Positions 11,436-22,801 of a DNA stretch of 64,000 bases are shown here, piece after piece. Numbering within the stretch: the first letter of the stretch is position 1; each line of letters opens with the position of its first letter. The DNA is from Equus caballus (Eukaryota; Chordata; Mammalia; Perissodactyla; Equidae), in assembly GCF_041296265.1 (NCBI RefSeq), contig NC_091693.1, positions 11,978,001 through 12,042,000 on the forward strand. Direction: 5' to 3'. Position numbers and translations under genes: made by a program. Below the pieces are notes generated by a model, which saw only the letters and a list, made by a program, of their open reading frames with translations, did no database searches and was not told the origin of the DNA.

Positions 11436-11600
11436 CTTGATAGGATTACGTAACCGGAAGGGGCCGGTCTTATTCCACCCGCCTAATTCCGGCTAAGACT
11501 TCTCTTCGTACGGCCACACCTCCTCCGTTTTCCAACCCTCCTCGTAAAGGCGCCAGCTCTTTTTACTCTTGGGTTTAGGGATTGCTGGGAGCCCTCTCCG
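11428..11600 (-). promoter_or_regulatory. DMAC2 promoter/start region (YY1, ETS, TTACGTAA)
   Basis: GC-rich, TATA-less start region. A YY1-type element AAGATGGCGGC (11428-11438, minus) overlaps the start codon, as in many mitochondrial and housekeeping genes. Just upstream lie the bZIP palindrome TTACGTAA (11446-11453) and an ETS core CCGGAAG (11454-11460). More CCAAT and ETS motifs occur in 11098-11256, inside intron 1. Transcription start is inferred, not seen. Confidence 0.7.
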
Positions 11601-11954
11601 TGGGCCTTAAAATGGGACTCTGCAGGCTTTCCCTAGGGGAGGGTGTGCAATACTTCCTGGTGGAGGACCGACCTTCCCCCCGGCTGTGCTCACAGTCCCC
11701 CTGAACTTGCTTGTTCCTTCAGCTCTCACTGGCTACCTCCGTAAAACAGGGAATGATGTGACTGAGAAAGTGACTGTCTCATTCTTTAAGCCAGGGTCAG
11801 GGAAGGGAGAGGTCGAGGGTTTTGGTGAAGTTAAACTTCAGGGCAAGAGACAGAGGTGAGCTCTCAAGACTAGTATTGTGATGTGTTCTCGATTTCAGTT
11901 TGGAGTTCAAGGCTAGATCTCAGGGTGAAGTTTCAAGGTGAAGTCTTCTGGATA
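11601..11954. other. DMAC2-ERICH4 spacer, nothing recognised
   Basis: Sequence upstream of the DMAC2 promoter. No gene, RNA or repeat that I can identify. Confidence 0.4.
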
Positions 11955-13310
11955 GAATTATTCATTCACTCCCCAGGTATTTACTGAGCACCTACTACGT
12001 GTCAGGAACTACCCTGGGTGCTGAGGTTACCGTGGTGAACAGGACAGACCAAGTCCCTCTATCAGGGAGTTAACATTTCAGGCAGGGAGAAGATGGATAA
12101 GAAACAAATGAATAAGCAAGATAACTTCAGATAGTGTTTGATAAGAGGCAAATAAAAACAGGCAATATAATAGGGAGTGACTAGGGGGCAGGGCCATCAG
12201 CAAAGGCTCTCTGAAGAGGTGCCAATTAAGTGGAGGTGAAGATAAGGAGACAGCCATTCAAAGATCTGGGGGAAAAGTGATCCAGGCAGAGGTAACAACC
12301 AGTGCAAAGGCCCAGAGGTGGGAACCAGCTTGCGGAGAGAGGTAGGAGACTGGGTCAGAGTGGTGGGCAGAAAGCTGACTGCTTTATTCCACTCTCAGGG
12401 GTGTGTTATGATCTGATCGACATTTTCTAAAGATCATCTCTGCCATGTGGAGAACAGATCTTGGAGGGGAAGGGTGGAAGCAGGGCTGTAGCAAAGAGGC
12501 TACTGAAATAGTCTAGACAAGAGCTGAATGGGGACAGGAGCAGGGACGGGGTGATGGAAATGGTGAGAAGTGTTCAGATTATGAGTCTATTTTGAAGAGC
12601 ATGCCAATAGTTCAAGAAACTGAAAGGATAGTGATGCCACTTATGGAACTGGGGAAACTGGGATTGGAGCATGTTTGGAAGAGCAGGGGTAGGCAGAATA
12701 GTGTCCCCTCCCAAAATATGTGCATCCTGATCCCTGTGAATGTGTTACATATGTGGTAAGGGGAAGATGTGATTAAGTGAAGAATCTTGAGATGGGAAGG
12801 TTATCCTGGATAATCGGGATGGGCCCGATGTAATCACAAAGGTCCTCTTAGATGAAGGCAGGAGGGTCAGTCAGTAGGAGACGTGATGAGAGGTGCAAGA
12901 GGTTGGAGTGATGCAAGGAAGGGGCTGTGAGCCAAGGAGTGCGGGTGGCTTCCAGAAGCTGAGAAAGGCTAGGAAATGGGTTCTACCCTAGAGCCTCTAG
13001 AACCCAACCCTGTGGACCCACTTTAGACTTCTGACCTCTAGAACTGTAAGATAATAACTTTGTGTTGTTTTAAGCCACTAAGTTTGTGACAATTTGTTAC
13101 AGGAGCAGTGGGAAACTAATACAGCGTTGTAAGTCCCAACTCAGAGTTCTGTTTTGAGTATATTCACCTTGAGATGCCTGAGGCATCCAGGTGGAGATGC
13201 TGAGTAGAGGTCTGGAGCTCAGGAGGGAGGTCAAGGCTGGAGTCACAGACTTGGGAGCCATTGATGTACAGATGGAATTTGAACACCCTGAGCCTGAAAG
13301 ACAGATTCTA
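11955..13310 (-). mobile_element. L2-like ancient LINE, interrupted by an MLT1 LTR
   Basis: Begins TATTTACTGAGCACCTACTACGTGTCAGG and follows the same segment order as 8645-9955, ending near GTACAGATGGAATTTGAA. Both copies share orientation. An MLT1-type LTR at 12688-13124 divides it, so the LINE is the older element. Confidence 0.5.
12688..13124 (+). mobile_element. MLT1-type MaLR solo LTR
   Basis: Matches the MLT1 pattern as I know it: GTGTCCCCTCCCAAAATATG near the start, CCTGTGAATGTG, GATTGGAGTGATGC-like centre, and the tail TTTTAAGCCACTAAGTTTGTG ... GAAACTAATACAG. Ancient fossil LTR, pre-dating the perissodactyl lineage by family age. Confidence 0.8.
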
Positions 13311-13910
13311 GCAGAATGAGGCCCACAGTGTGTCCCAACCTTTCCCACAGCCGGGCCAATGCTGATAGTGATAATATCTGTGGGCAAGTCTGTGGTTGGT
13401 AGAATTGGCTGTTCCCCTGTAGGACAGCAGCCTGGACACTGAGGGGTCATCCTCTTGGAAGCCACCATTGGCTGCTCAGGCACACTGGTTGGGAGGCCCT
13501 GGAATGGCCTGAGTGGAGTAGAGGGAAGGACCAAGCAGGGGGTTAACCAGGGGCCAAGTGGAGAAGAAGGCAGCAGAGGAGACTGAGGAGGAGTAGGAGG
13601 AGATGAGACCAGGCATTCAGACATCAGCACCCATAAGAGGTCAGGCCTGAGAAGAGGTAGAGTGTGACCTCTGCTAGAGGGGCTGTGGTTGGACCCTTGT
13701 GCGCAGAGTTGAGGTTAGACGTCAACAGGAAAGAAGAAACACACGAGGCTGCTGATTCTCACTGCAGAATGGACTTTGGGATGCTATCCCAGCCTCCTCC
13801 TCCCCCACCTCCGCTCTGCCCTTTCCTCCCCCCACCCCCAAGCTCCCCAGGGGACTGGGTCACTCTGGACCTTGCTACTTCCTGCTCCTGGCTGCTGTTG
13901 CTCAGAGACT
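13311..13910. promoter_or_regulatory. ERICH4 upstream region
   Basis: Sequence immediately before the ERICH4 start codon. C-rich runs (CCTCCTCCTCCCCCACC near 13793) and no TATA box close to the ATG. No other gene seen; the exact promoter is not resolved. Confidence 0.4.
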
Positions 13911-15473
13911 ATGGAGCAGTGGAGGCAGCTGAGGCAGGCTGGACTCGTGCCCCCAGGGCTAGGCCCACCTCCCCCGGCCCTGATGGCGGTCCCCCCAGCG
14001 GGGAGGGCTGATCAGACCCTCAAGTCCCCAGGGTTAAACACTGAAGGTGTCTGGGACCGTCTTCTGTGGATCTGGGAAGAGCTGGTGAGTGAGAGGTTTG
14101 AAGGGGCAAGAGATGAGGGGTGGGGAGACAGAGAGAATGGATGAATGAACAAGCATGAACGGAAATAGAAGGGGCTAGAGATTGAAAGACAGACATTGAC
14201 AGACAGGAATAGAGAAATAGAGAGAGAGATAGATACAGAGAAAGAGATGGAGACAGAGACATAGAAAGATCCGAAGACTGAGAGACAGGAATAGAGAGGG
14301 ACAGAGACAGAGAGACCCAGAAAGAGAGAGAGAGAGAGAGATGGAAAGCAGAGATTGAGAGCAGCAGCAGAGACAGAGACTCAGATTAAATCTGAGAGAC
14401 AGAGAGAGGTGGAGACAATCAAAGGCAGGAGCAGAGAAATAGAGACAGACAAAGAGACAGGGATATGGAAAGAAAGAGACAGAGACAGACAAGTGGAGAC
14501 ATAACAAGACAAGGAGACATAATAAGAGAAACAAAGAGACTTAAGACTCAGAGACACAGAGAGAGAGGTAGGGACAGTGAGGGACAATGAAATGGAGAGA
14601 CAAAGACAGACAGAGACAGAGATCAAGAGACACTGGGAGATCAGGATGGTACTTAGGGTCCAGGGACACACTGGGGACCCCACCCAAGTGTTGCAGGCCT
14701 GGATTGTTTAGAAAAAATATTTATGACACCTTTAAAGATGGTAAGGTGATAGGTGTAGGGACCACAGTGATGGGATTTTTGCAGTAGAAGAGAGAGAGAA
14801 TGGGCTCAGCTCTGAATACATCATGGGCAAGTGGGGATTTGTAGCCAAGGAGCAGGGTGGGGTCAGTGGATGGAAAATTCCTAAGAGGACACATCATGGG
14901 TAAGGGGGGATTCTGGTAAAAGGCCTAACGGGATTCTTGCTGGAGGCAGGCCAGGGTGATCAGACAGCACTCCGGGGATGGTGGAGGGTGAGCAAGCTGA
15001 CCAGATATGGAGGTTGATCAGATGGGGAGGATGGAGGATTCTTGCTAAAACTGGATTTTACAAGGAAGTGCACAGATGGGTCTAGGAGAAGGTTCAGGAG
15101 CCTGACTCAAGTTGGGTCAAGCAAAGAATATTGTCAGGACTTGAGCCGGGACCTGCTCCCACCCAGGTTCCGGAAGGGGGCAGCTCAACTGCTTGTCCTT
15201 TGGGGAGGGATGCCCATGACTCCCCCTTCTCACTGGCAGGGGAACCTCCGCCGAGTGGACGCCCAGCTGCTGGGCCAGCTGTGCAGCCTGGGGCTGGAGA
15301 TGGGGGCGCTACGGGAAGAACTGGTTGCCTTCCTGGAAGAAGAGGAGGAGAAGGAGAGCATCGAGGAAGAGGAGGAGGGCAAAGAGCCCGAGCGCAAGAA
15401 GGAGGAAGGACACCTGGGGGCCTCCCACCCAGCCCAGTGCCACCGCCTCCCTGACTTTGAGATGACCATCTGA
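13911..15473 (+). CDS. ERICH4: ERICH4 (C19orf69), two coding exons
   Basis: Glutamate-rich protein 4, small and of unknown function. Exon 1 is 13911-14084 (58 codons, ends in phase 0 at donor GTGAGT) and exon 2 is 15240-15473, after acceptor GGCAG. The joined product is 135 residues, close to the human 130. It starts MEQWRQLRQAGLVPPGLGPP, continues with WDRLLWIWEEL, then across the splice GNLRRVDAQLLGQLCSLGLEMGALREELVAFLEEE, an amphipathic, probably coiled-coil helix. It ends in a long Glu/Lys-rich tract and PDFEMTI. The human protein, as I recall it, shares the start, the QLLGQLCSLGLEMGALREEL block and the PDFEM(M/T)I end. No signal peptide or membrane segment. Divergent from DMAC2. I find no close AATAAA after the stop. 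Confidence 0.93.
14150..14640. repeat. GA-rich array in ERICH4 intron
   Basis: About 490 bases of AGAGACAGAGA-type repeats with almost no pyrimidine runs on +. The long Ser/Leu-rich minus-strand frames here are translations of this repeat, not genes. Confidence 0.85.
14641..15239 (+). other. ERICH4 intron remainder
   Basis: Intronic sequence between the GA array and exon 2. Repeated GGATTCTTGC(T/A)RR phrases near 14880-15045 suggest a small local duplication; nothing else recognised. Confidence 0.4.
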
Positions 15474-15751
15474 GGCCCTGCCAATGTGCTTCCGATTGAC
15501 ATAGGAATGAGATGCAAATTTATGCAAAGAAGACGGGGGATGTGCAGGTCAAATCAAGTGAAATGTTGATTTGGAGCCCACATGTGTTCCTTGAACAAGT
15601 ACTTTCTCTGAAGATGTCTGAGATGAGACTGAGGGGTTGGCCTGTGAGCTGTGGGCATGTTTGTGGGTGATCAGGGAGGTTTGTAGAGAAACTCTAGGTG
15701 TATTTGCAGAGGAGCCGCAGGTGTGTTGCAGAGGAGACGTGGGTCTCTGGT
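15474..15751. other. ERICH4 3' flank
   Basis: Presumed ERICH4 3'UTR and flank. The first AATAAA is inside the transposon near 15936, so either the UTR reaches it or a variant signal is used. Confidence 0.4.
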
Positions 15752-15971
15752 GGAGATGTGGGTAGATGGCTACTGAGCACCTGAGACATGGCTAGCCCTA
15801 ATTGAGGTGCTCCGTATGTGTGACATACACACCAGATTTCAAAGGCTTGGTATGATAAAGAGATTATCAAACATTTCCACAATCTTAAAAATTAATAACA
15901 TTGAAATGATAAATATTTTGAGTATATTGGGGTAAATAAAAAGATTACTAAAATTAATTTCACCTCTTGTA

Positions 15972-17066
15972 TTTTTAAAATTTTTTATTGTGGTAAAATA
16001 TATATAACATAAAATTTACCATTTTAACCATCTTTAAATGTCGAGTTCAGTGGTGTTGAGTACATTCACATTGTTTTGCAACCATCACCACCATCCTTCT
16101 GCAGAACTCTTTTCATCTTCAAATTGAAACTGTCCCCATTAGGCCGGCCCTGTGGCCGAGTGGTTAAGTTCACGCGCTCCTCGAGGCGGCCCAGGGTTTT
16201 GCCAGTTCGGATCCTGGGCGTGGACGTGGCGCCACTCATCAGGCCACGTTGAGGCGGCATCCCACATGCCACAACTAGAAGGACCTGCAGCTGGGATATG
16301 CAACTATGTACCAGGGGGGATTTGGGGGAGATAAAGCAAAAAAAAAAAAAAAGAAAAAAAAAAGATTGGCAACAGTTGTTAGCTCAGGTGCCAATCTTTA
16401 AAAGAAAAAAAAGAAAAAGAAACTGTCCCCATTAAACAACTCCCCATTCCCCTCTCCCAGCACCTGGCAGCCACCATTCTACTTTCTGTCTCTATGAATC
16501 TGACTGTTCCACAAACCTCATGTGAGTGGGGTCATGTGTTTGTCTTTTTGAGTCTGGCTTATTTCACTTAGCATAATGTCTTCAAGGTTCATCTGTGCTG
16601 CAGCATGAGTCAGAATTTCCCTCCTTTTTTGAGGCTGAATAATACGTCATTGCATGTACCCACCTAATTTTGTTTATCCATTAATCTATCGGTGGGCACC
16701 TGGGTTACCACCTTTGGGCTATTGTGAATGCCATTGCTATGAACAAGCGTGCAGAAATGTCTGTTCAAGTCCCTGCTTCAATTCTTTGGGTATATGCCCA
16801 GAAGTTGGATTTCTGGATCAAATGGTGATTCTATGTTTAATTTTTTGAGGAACAGCTTTGCTGTTTTCCACAGCAGCTGTACCTTTCACATCCCCACCAG
16901 CAATGCATGAACGTTGGGATTTCTCCACATCTTTGCCAACACTTATTTTCTTTTTCTTCTTCCTTTTTCTTTTCATCCTAATGGGTGTGAGAAGGTATCT
17001 CATTGTGTTTTTGATTTGCATTTTCCTAATGTTAAATAAGATTGAGTGTCTTTTCATGTGCTTATT
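15972..17066 (-). mobile_element. L1 3' end, reverse orientation
   Basis: Reverse complement of a mammalian L1 ORF2 end and 3'UTR (TTTATTGTGGTAAAATATAT, CATTCTACTTTCTGTCTCTATGAA, GTGGGCACCTGGGTTACC). It is 5'-truncated and sits inside the hAT element. An ERE interrupts it. Confidence 0.85.
16142..16418 (+). mobile_element. ERE SINE inserted in L1
   Basis: ERE of the GGCCGGCCCTGTGGCCGAGTGG subtype. A perfect 16-base target-site duplication GAAACTGTCCCCATTA is at 16126-16141 and 16419-16434. Confidence 0.93.
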
Positions 17067-17153
17067 CATCTGTTTCTTTTAACATTTTCAAATGACTGCT
17101 AGAAAATTTTAAATTACATATGTAGCTCCCGTTGTATTTCTATGTCACAGCAC

Positions 17154-18515
17154 TATTTCAGACATTTGAAAATGGAATGTGGGTGTGAGTAGATGAGCAG
17201 GGAGGGTTTATAGATGTTCCCAGAGGTGTTGCAAATGTGTCAGACCTCCCCCTGCAGGAGACAGGCTGGTACTGCGGGTGGTGGCTGAGGAGAAGCTAGG
17301 CTGCATATGGAACTCTTGCCCAGGTCCGCGTTTGCAGAAAAGATGCCCAAGTCACCAGGTGGAGAGTCCAGACTGAGGAGAGGCATCTCTTCAGGGGAGA
17401 CACTTGGACATTCATAAAACCATTACTCCCAGTGAGGACAAACACTCAGTGATACTTTGGAAAATTCTTCATCACAACGCTTTCTAGTTGGGAGTGAGGA
17501 TGTTCCCAGAGAAGTGAGATGTTGGCAGAAGAGGTGCTGAATCCCTGTCTATGAGGATATCCTCCTTAAAAATAACCTGTTGTTTTTTGTCCCCCAAGTC
17601 TGGGGTGGTGCAGGGGGAGTTTAGGGGTTAAGACTCCATCCCCACACTGGTCCTCCTTTGCCAGCCTTAGCCAGATCTTAAGGTGCTGGGAGCTCTGCTG
17701 CGGGAGGGCTGGAGAGGATGTTGGAAGTCCAACCCCAGCACCCAGGCAAGGGGAAAGACACCTGAAGAACATGCAAATGAGCAGCTCTCCCTCTCTTTTA
17801 CTTGGCACTCTAAAAAGAGGCTGAGGGCAGTTTGGGGTCTCTTGGCAGCTCCATTCAGGCTGTTGGAGTCACAAGGGCTGAGGGAGTGGGGCTCCATGCC
17901 ACAGAGTCTGGGTCACTCTTGGAGGGGGAGGCACTGAGAAGAGCCTGGAGTGAGTGACTTGGGAAGGAATGCTCAGTATTCAAGGACAGCATGGTGGGTG
18001 GCTCCTGATGTCTGGGTGGGAGTTGCTTTGAGCCATGGCCTTGGCCACAGAGGTGACATGTATGGGGAAGACACTCAGGGAGTTAGGGTGGATGTGGTTA
18101 GCAACACTGGTACCATCCTCAGCACCACCCTGACTGAGCTACAGCCAGCAATGACCAAGTCAGCTCCAGGCCTGCCCTCCTGTAGCTTAGCCCAGCCAAG
18201 GGGGAGAAAGCTCTCACCACACAGGGACAGCCAATATGACCAGGGCTGGAATGGAGGGCCCAGAAAGAGGAGTTGTGGCTGGGATAGGGGAGGCGTAGGT
18301 GGCTGAGGGACTCAGATGAAGCAACAGGCCCAGCCTTAAACATCAGGAAAGTGTTCTTAGAGGAGAACCAAAGGAATAAGTGCAAATGAGCCAAGCAAAG
18401 AAAGAGTGTATGCTTCCCAAGCAAATGGGAAGAGTGCAACAAGCAGAAAACAGCACATGCAAATGATCCAGTGACACAGCCCCTTGCTACTCAAAGTGTG
18501 GTCCATGGTCCAGCA
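17154..18515. other. Non-coding spacer, nothing recognised
   Basis: About 1.36 kb with no convincing open frame, RNA gene or repeat that I can name. May be unique sequence. Confidence 0.4.
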
Positions 18516-18519
18516 GTGT

Positions 18520-18985
18520 CAGCATTGCTACAGCTGTCTCCTATTGCATAACAGAGAACCCCAAACTCAGTTGTTTTAAAACAATAGCAACGTGTATTTT
18601 GCTCTCGAATCTGAAATCTGCAGGGATAGCTCATCTCTGCTTCATGATGAGCTATTGAGTTTCAGCCAGAACCATCTGAAGGCACAATCACTCACATGTC
18701 TGCAGTTGATGCAGGCTGTTGGCTGGGGGCCTCTGTTCCTCTGTGTTGTCTCTCCATGTGGCTAGGTTGGGCTTCCATAGAGCGTGGTGGGTGGATTCCA
18801 AAGGCAAGTATCCCACAGAGAGATCCAGGCAGCGGCCATATTGCCTTGTAGGACCAGGCCTCAGGAGCTCTTCAGTCACCCTCCCATGTTCCATTTGTTG
18901 AGGCAATCCCAAAGTCCTGTCCAGGTTCAAGGGAAGGGAAAATGGGCTTCACTTCTTTATAGGGGAGTGCAAGGTTCTGGAAGCA
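18520..18985 (-). mobile_element. MaLR/ERVL-type LTR fragment
   Basis: Contains TCCTATTGCATAACAGAGAAC, TTTTAAAACAATAGCAACG and a late GGTTCAAGGGAAGGGAAAATGGG segment, the layout of an ancient reverse-orientation MaLR-like LTR. Degraded fossil; subfamily uncertain. Confidence 0.45.
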
Positions 18986-19019
18986 TGTGGGACAGGAAAT
19001 ATTGCTGTGGTCATTTCAG

Positions 19020-19766
19020 AAAACACTGTCATTAGGGAAATTATGCAAATTAAAACCACAATGAGATACCACCTCACATCGAGTAGGATGGCTATAATCC
19101 AGAAAAAGGAAAATGACAAGTGTTGATGAGAATGCAGAGAGGTTAGAACTCTGTTGTGTTGCTCATGGGAATGTAAAATGGTGCAGCTGCTGTGGAAAAC
19201 AGTTTGGTGGTTTCTCAAAAAGTTAAATGTAGAGTTACCATATAATCCAGTAATTCCACTCCTAGGTGTATATCCAAGAAAGACATACACAAATGTTCAT
19301 AGTGGCATTATTCATAATAGCCAAAAAATAGAAACAACCCAAATGCCCACAACTGGGAAATGGGTAAGCAAAATGTCATGCATCCAGACAATGGGATATT
19401 ATTCTGCCATACGAAGGAATGAAATACTGATCCATGCTACATTATGAATGGGCCTTGAAAACATTATGCTAAGTGAAAGAAACCAGACACAGAAGGCCAA
19501 GCATTGTATGATTTCATTTATATGAAATGTCCAGAAGAGGCAAATCCATAGGGAAAGTGGATTAGCAGTTGTCTGGGGTTGAAGGGAGGTGGGAATGTGG
19601 AATGATTGCTTAATAGGTATGAGGTATTCTTTTTGAGGTGATGACAATGTTCTGGAATTAGATAGTGGTGATGGTTATACAATGTGAGTATACTATAAAT
19701 CACTGAGTTGTGCACTTTCAAAGGGTGAATTTTATGGTGTGTGAATTATATCTCAAAAAATAAGGG
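19020..19766 (+). mobile_element. L1 3' end, forward orientation
   Basis: ORF2 end and 3'UTR of an L1 (AAACCACAATGAGATACCAC, TTCCACTCCTAGGTGTATAT, AACATTATGCTAAGTGAAAG) ending in an A-rich tail near 19766. Strongly 5'-truncated. Confidence 0.88.
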
Positions 19767-20454
19767 TTGGTCATTGGAGGGTACCAGATGGGCATTGGTG
19801 AGGCTGGACCAGGCAGGACTCTGGGGAGGGGAGGAGGCCCAGTGGGAGGGAGGCTCAGGAAGCAAGAGACAGGTGGTGGAGACTGCTGGGCAGGGCTGCA
19901 GTGGGGAGGGGCATTGGCTTGGGTACTAGAGGATGGGGACACAGACGAGGAGTGGGTTTGTGAGAAGATCACATGTGTGTTTCTGAGGCATCTTGACTGT
20001 GTGTGTGGGAGTCATGGGAAGGCCCATTTCATGCATGCACACATATGGATGTGTTAATGGATGTCTTTCCCATTGCCCCATGGGAACAGGGTCAGAGACT
20101 CTGAGAGGCGGCCCATCTGCCTCAGCACAGGCTGTGTGTTTGAGGGTGGTTAGGCCTTGGCTGGCCCTCCATGCCAGACAACCTGAGTCTCTGGTCCCTC
20201 AACTCTGCCACCACCTCAGTCTGAGAAAATATAAAAGACTCTGGTCCAGACCAAGTCAGACGTCTGGAATTATTTAGGCTCATGGCCAGGGTTTGAGTGT
20301 CTGTGTGCTTAGAGGTCAGATGTTAGGGAGATGAGTACCTAGGTCCACATGGGTCACAGGTCAGGAGACTGGGCACTCAGTTCCCTTGGGCCTGAGGTCG
20401 GAAGACTAGCTGACAGGGTTCCAATGGGTCAGAGGTCAAGGAACTGATGACCAG
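19767..20454. other. Non-coding spacer
   Basis: No gene or named repeat recognised. Several near-repeats of GGTCAGAGGTCA-type phrases occur at 20310-20450. Confidence 0.35.
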
Positions 20455-20640
20455 GTGTCTACGGGCTCAGTGACCTTGGGCAAGTGACCACCTCTCTGAA
20501 CCTCAGTTTCTTCATGGGTAAATACAGATGATTATGCCACCTGCCTCTCAGGGCTGGGTGAAGATTCAAAGATAACTCATTGGGAGTGGTTGGCACAGTG
20601 CCTGGCAGGTACACAGGGCTCAGAAAATGAGAGCTGGATG
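20455..20640 (+). mobile_element. MIR SINE
   Basis: Forward MIR core: GTGACCTTGGGCAAGTGACC, CCTCAGTTTCTTCATGGGTAA and CACAGTGCCTGGCAGGTAC in the correct order. Confidence 0.8.
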
Positions 20641-20694
20641 GTAAGGTGGACTGTGAGGCTGGGGGCCTTGGGCCCTCTGTCGCAGGGCTCCACT

Positions 20695-20930
20695 TTTCAT
20701 TCATTCCACAACCATTTACCGGGCACTTGATGTGTGTGAGGTGCTGTTCAAACACTGGGGATTCTGGGAAAACAAGACAAGACAAGCAGAAAGACAGCAA
20801 TCACAGCAGCTAATGCTCACCAGCATGAAGTGTGCAGAGCCCGGGCAAGAGGTTTCATACGCCCCAGCATACTCAACCCTCAGGAGGGCATCGTCTTATA
20901 GACCAGTACAATGAGCTTCACCACGGGCTG
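20695..20930 (-). mobile_element. L2-like/MIR fragments
   Basis: Starts CATTCATTCCACAACCATTTACCGGGCAC, the reverse of an L2-type 3' end, and carries a later CAGCTAATGCTCACCAGCATG segment. Short and degraded. Confidence 0.4.
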
Positions 20931-21005
20931 CAACTTGTTAGAAAACAACTTGTTAGAAAATTTAAAATTACACACCTGACTTGTATTATATTTCTATTGG
21001 ATGCT

Positions 21006-21690
21006 GTGGCGCCCTGCATCCACCAGGTGGCGCCAACATAGGCTTATGCAGCCCCACAAGCTATTGGGCAAGAACGGGATCCTATAAATTGGAATGGAGA
21101 TCTGTGGAAAGACGCTGATGAAGCTGGAGACATTGAGCCCCTAAATTCTGATGAGTCTTTCTTGCCAGTGGAAGAAGACTCCCACCCTAAATGTGGTCTG
21201 TTCAGCCCCGTTTGAGGGGCTTAATCCTGCATCACCTGAGCAAATGGTATTGGTCTTCCCTGAGGCAGTTACCATGGAAGACGATATTGATTCCCCTCAG
21301 GACCCTCCCCACCCTTTTTTGCTTCTAGACCTCAAACTAGACTCAAGTCCCAGCAGGAGCCTGAAGGTGAGGTACAAAGTGTGTCCCAGGATGAATGTGA
21401 GTTATACTCCAAAGGAAGTACTTGAGTTGTAGAAATTTATATAGACAGAAATCTGGGAAACAGGTGGGCATGGACATTAAAGGTGTGGGATAATGGTGGA
21501 AGGGAAGTTAATTTGGATTGGGCCAAATTCATTGATATGGGCTAACTCATCAGAGATTCTGCATTGAATGTTGCAGCTCAGGAGTTAGAAAGTGTTCTGA
21601 CAGTTTAGTTGGTTGGTTGGCCGAAACATGGATGAAAAGGTGGGCCACAGCGAGCAAAGCAGAAATGCTACATCTGCCTGGGTTTGATAC
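21006..21690. other. Degraded sequence, possible ERV internal remnant
   Basis: No supported gene. The prose of codons near 21100-21430 is weakly retroviral-like in feel but I cannot tie it to a family. Confidence 0.25.
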
Positions 21691-22041
21691 AGATCTTCCT
21701 GGACTTATGATGGGGTTACATCTCGATAAATCTGTCCAAAATTGAAAGTATTGTGAATCCAAAATGCATTTAATACACCTAACATACCGAACATTCTAGC
21801 TTAGCCTAGCCTACTGTTACTGCACGAAAATGGGGTTCTCCCTTCTGATGCCCATAAACAAGCTAATTAAATATGGAATCAGGTTTTGGGAAAAGAAATC
21901 AAATTTATTCTGTGAGATTGATCTGCAGGGAGGTAGGGAGCATGTGCCCTCAGATCTATCTCCTCAGTTCACCTTTGGGGCAAAATTTAAGAGATTAGGG
22001 AGAACAGGCTGGCATGTAGAAGCACTGGTGGGACAGGGTTT

Positions 22042-22281
22042 TGTTTTTTTTTTTTAATTTTATTTTTCCTTTTTCTCCCCAAAGCCCCCCCCCCCCCCCC
22101 GCTGCCCAGTACATAGTTGTGTATTTTTAGTTGTGGGCTCTTCTAGTTGTGGCATGTGGGACGCCGCCTCAGCATGGCTTGATGAGCAGTGGCGTGTCCA
22201 TGACCAGGATCTAAACCGGTGAAATTCTGGGCCACCAAAGCAGAGCGTGCCAACTTAACCACTCAGCCCTGGGGCCAGCCC
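22042..22281 (-). mobile_element. ERE SINE in left LTR
   Basis: Reverse ERE with a poly-C run at 22086-22100, bounded by the duplicated phrase CTGGTGGGACAGG (22025 and 22282). Absent from the partner LTR, so it followed integration of the LTR element. Confidence 0.88.
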
Positions 22282-22579
22282 CTGGTGGGACAGGTTTTGA
22301 TTGGTGGCCTTCAAGCATTTATGGTGAGATTCCACATATTTGGATGAGGTTCTAAGCATTTCTGATGAGGTGGGGAAGGAATTTTAACAGTGGATCTTTC
22401 TGAATGATGGACCCCTCACTTCTGATAAGAGTCTGACTTTTAAGTCCTGGACGTGTCCTGGTCCTTTGGTTCCATGGGGAAGAGAATCTTTAGTTCTGCA
22501 GTCATTTCAGGTCAATATTTCTTCTTCTGCACATGCTCTGGCTACACGACTTTGCAAATTTTCTGAAAGACAATTTCTT

Positions 22580-22801
22580 TTTTTTTTTTTAACATTTTAT
22601 TTTTCCTTTTTCTCCCCAAAGCCCCCTGGTACACAGTTGTATAATTTTAGTTGTGGGTCCTTCTAGTTGTGGCATGTGGGACACTGCCTCAGCATGGCTT
22701 GATGAGCAGTGCCATGTCCATGCCCAGGATCCAAACTGGTGAAACCCTGGGCCGCCAAAGCGGAGCCCATGAACTCAACCACTCGGCCATGGGGCCGGCC
22801 C
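22580..22801 (-). mobile_element. ERE SINE in left LTR (second)
   Basis: Reverse ERE with a perfect 17-base target-site duplication CTGAAAGACAATTTCTT at 22563-22579 and 22802-22818. The right LTR has the empty site. Confidence 0.93.

Larger units (their letters stand above)
15752..17153 (-). mobile_element. hAT-Charlie-type MER transposon, split by L1
   Basis: Two flanks (15752-15970 and about 17067-17153) together match a non-autonomous hAT-type element: TGGCTACTGAGCACCTGA on the left and TAGAAAATTTTAAATTACATATGTAG ... GTCACAGCACTATTT on the right, the reverse of a CAGTGCTGTCC-type terminus. An L1 3' end sits between them. A further fragment of the same family is at 20935-21005. Confidence 0.55.

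Noticed and set aside
14020-14683. Ser/Leu-rich minus-strand frames
   Set aside because: Translations of the GA-rich repeat.
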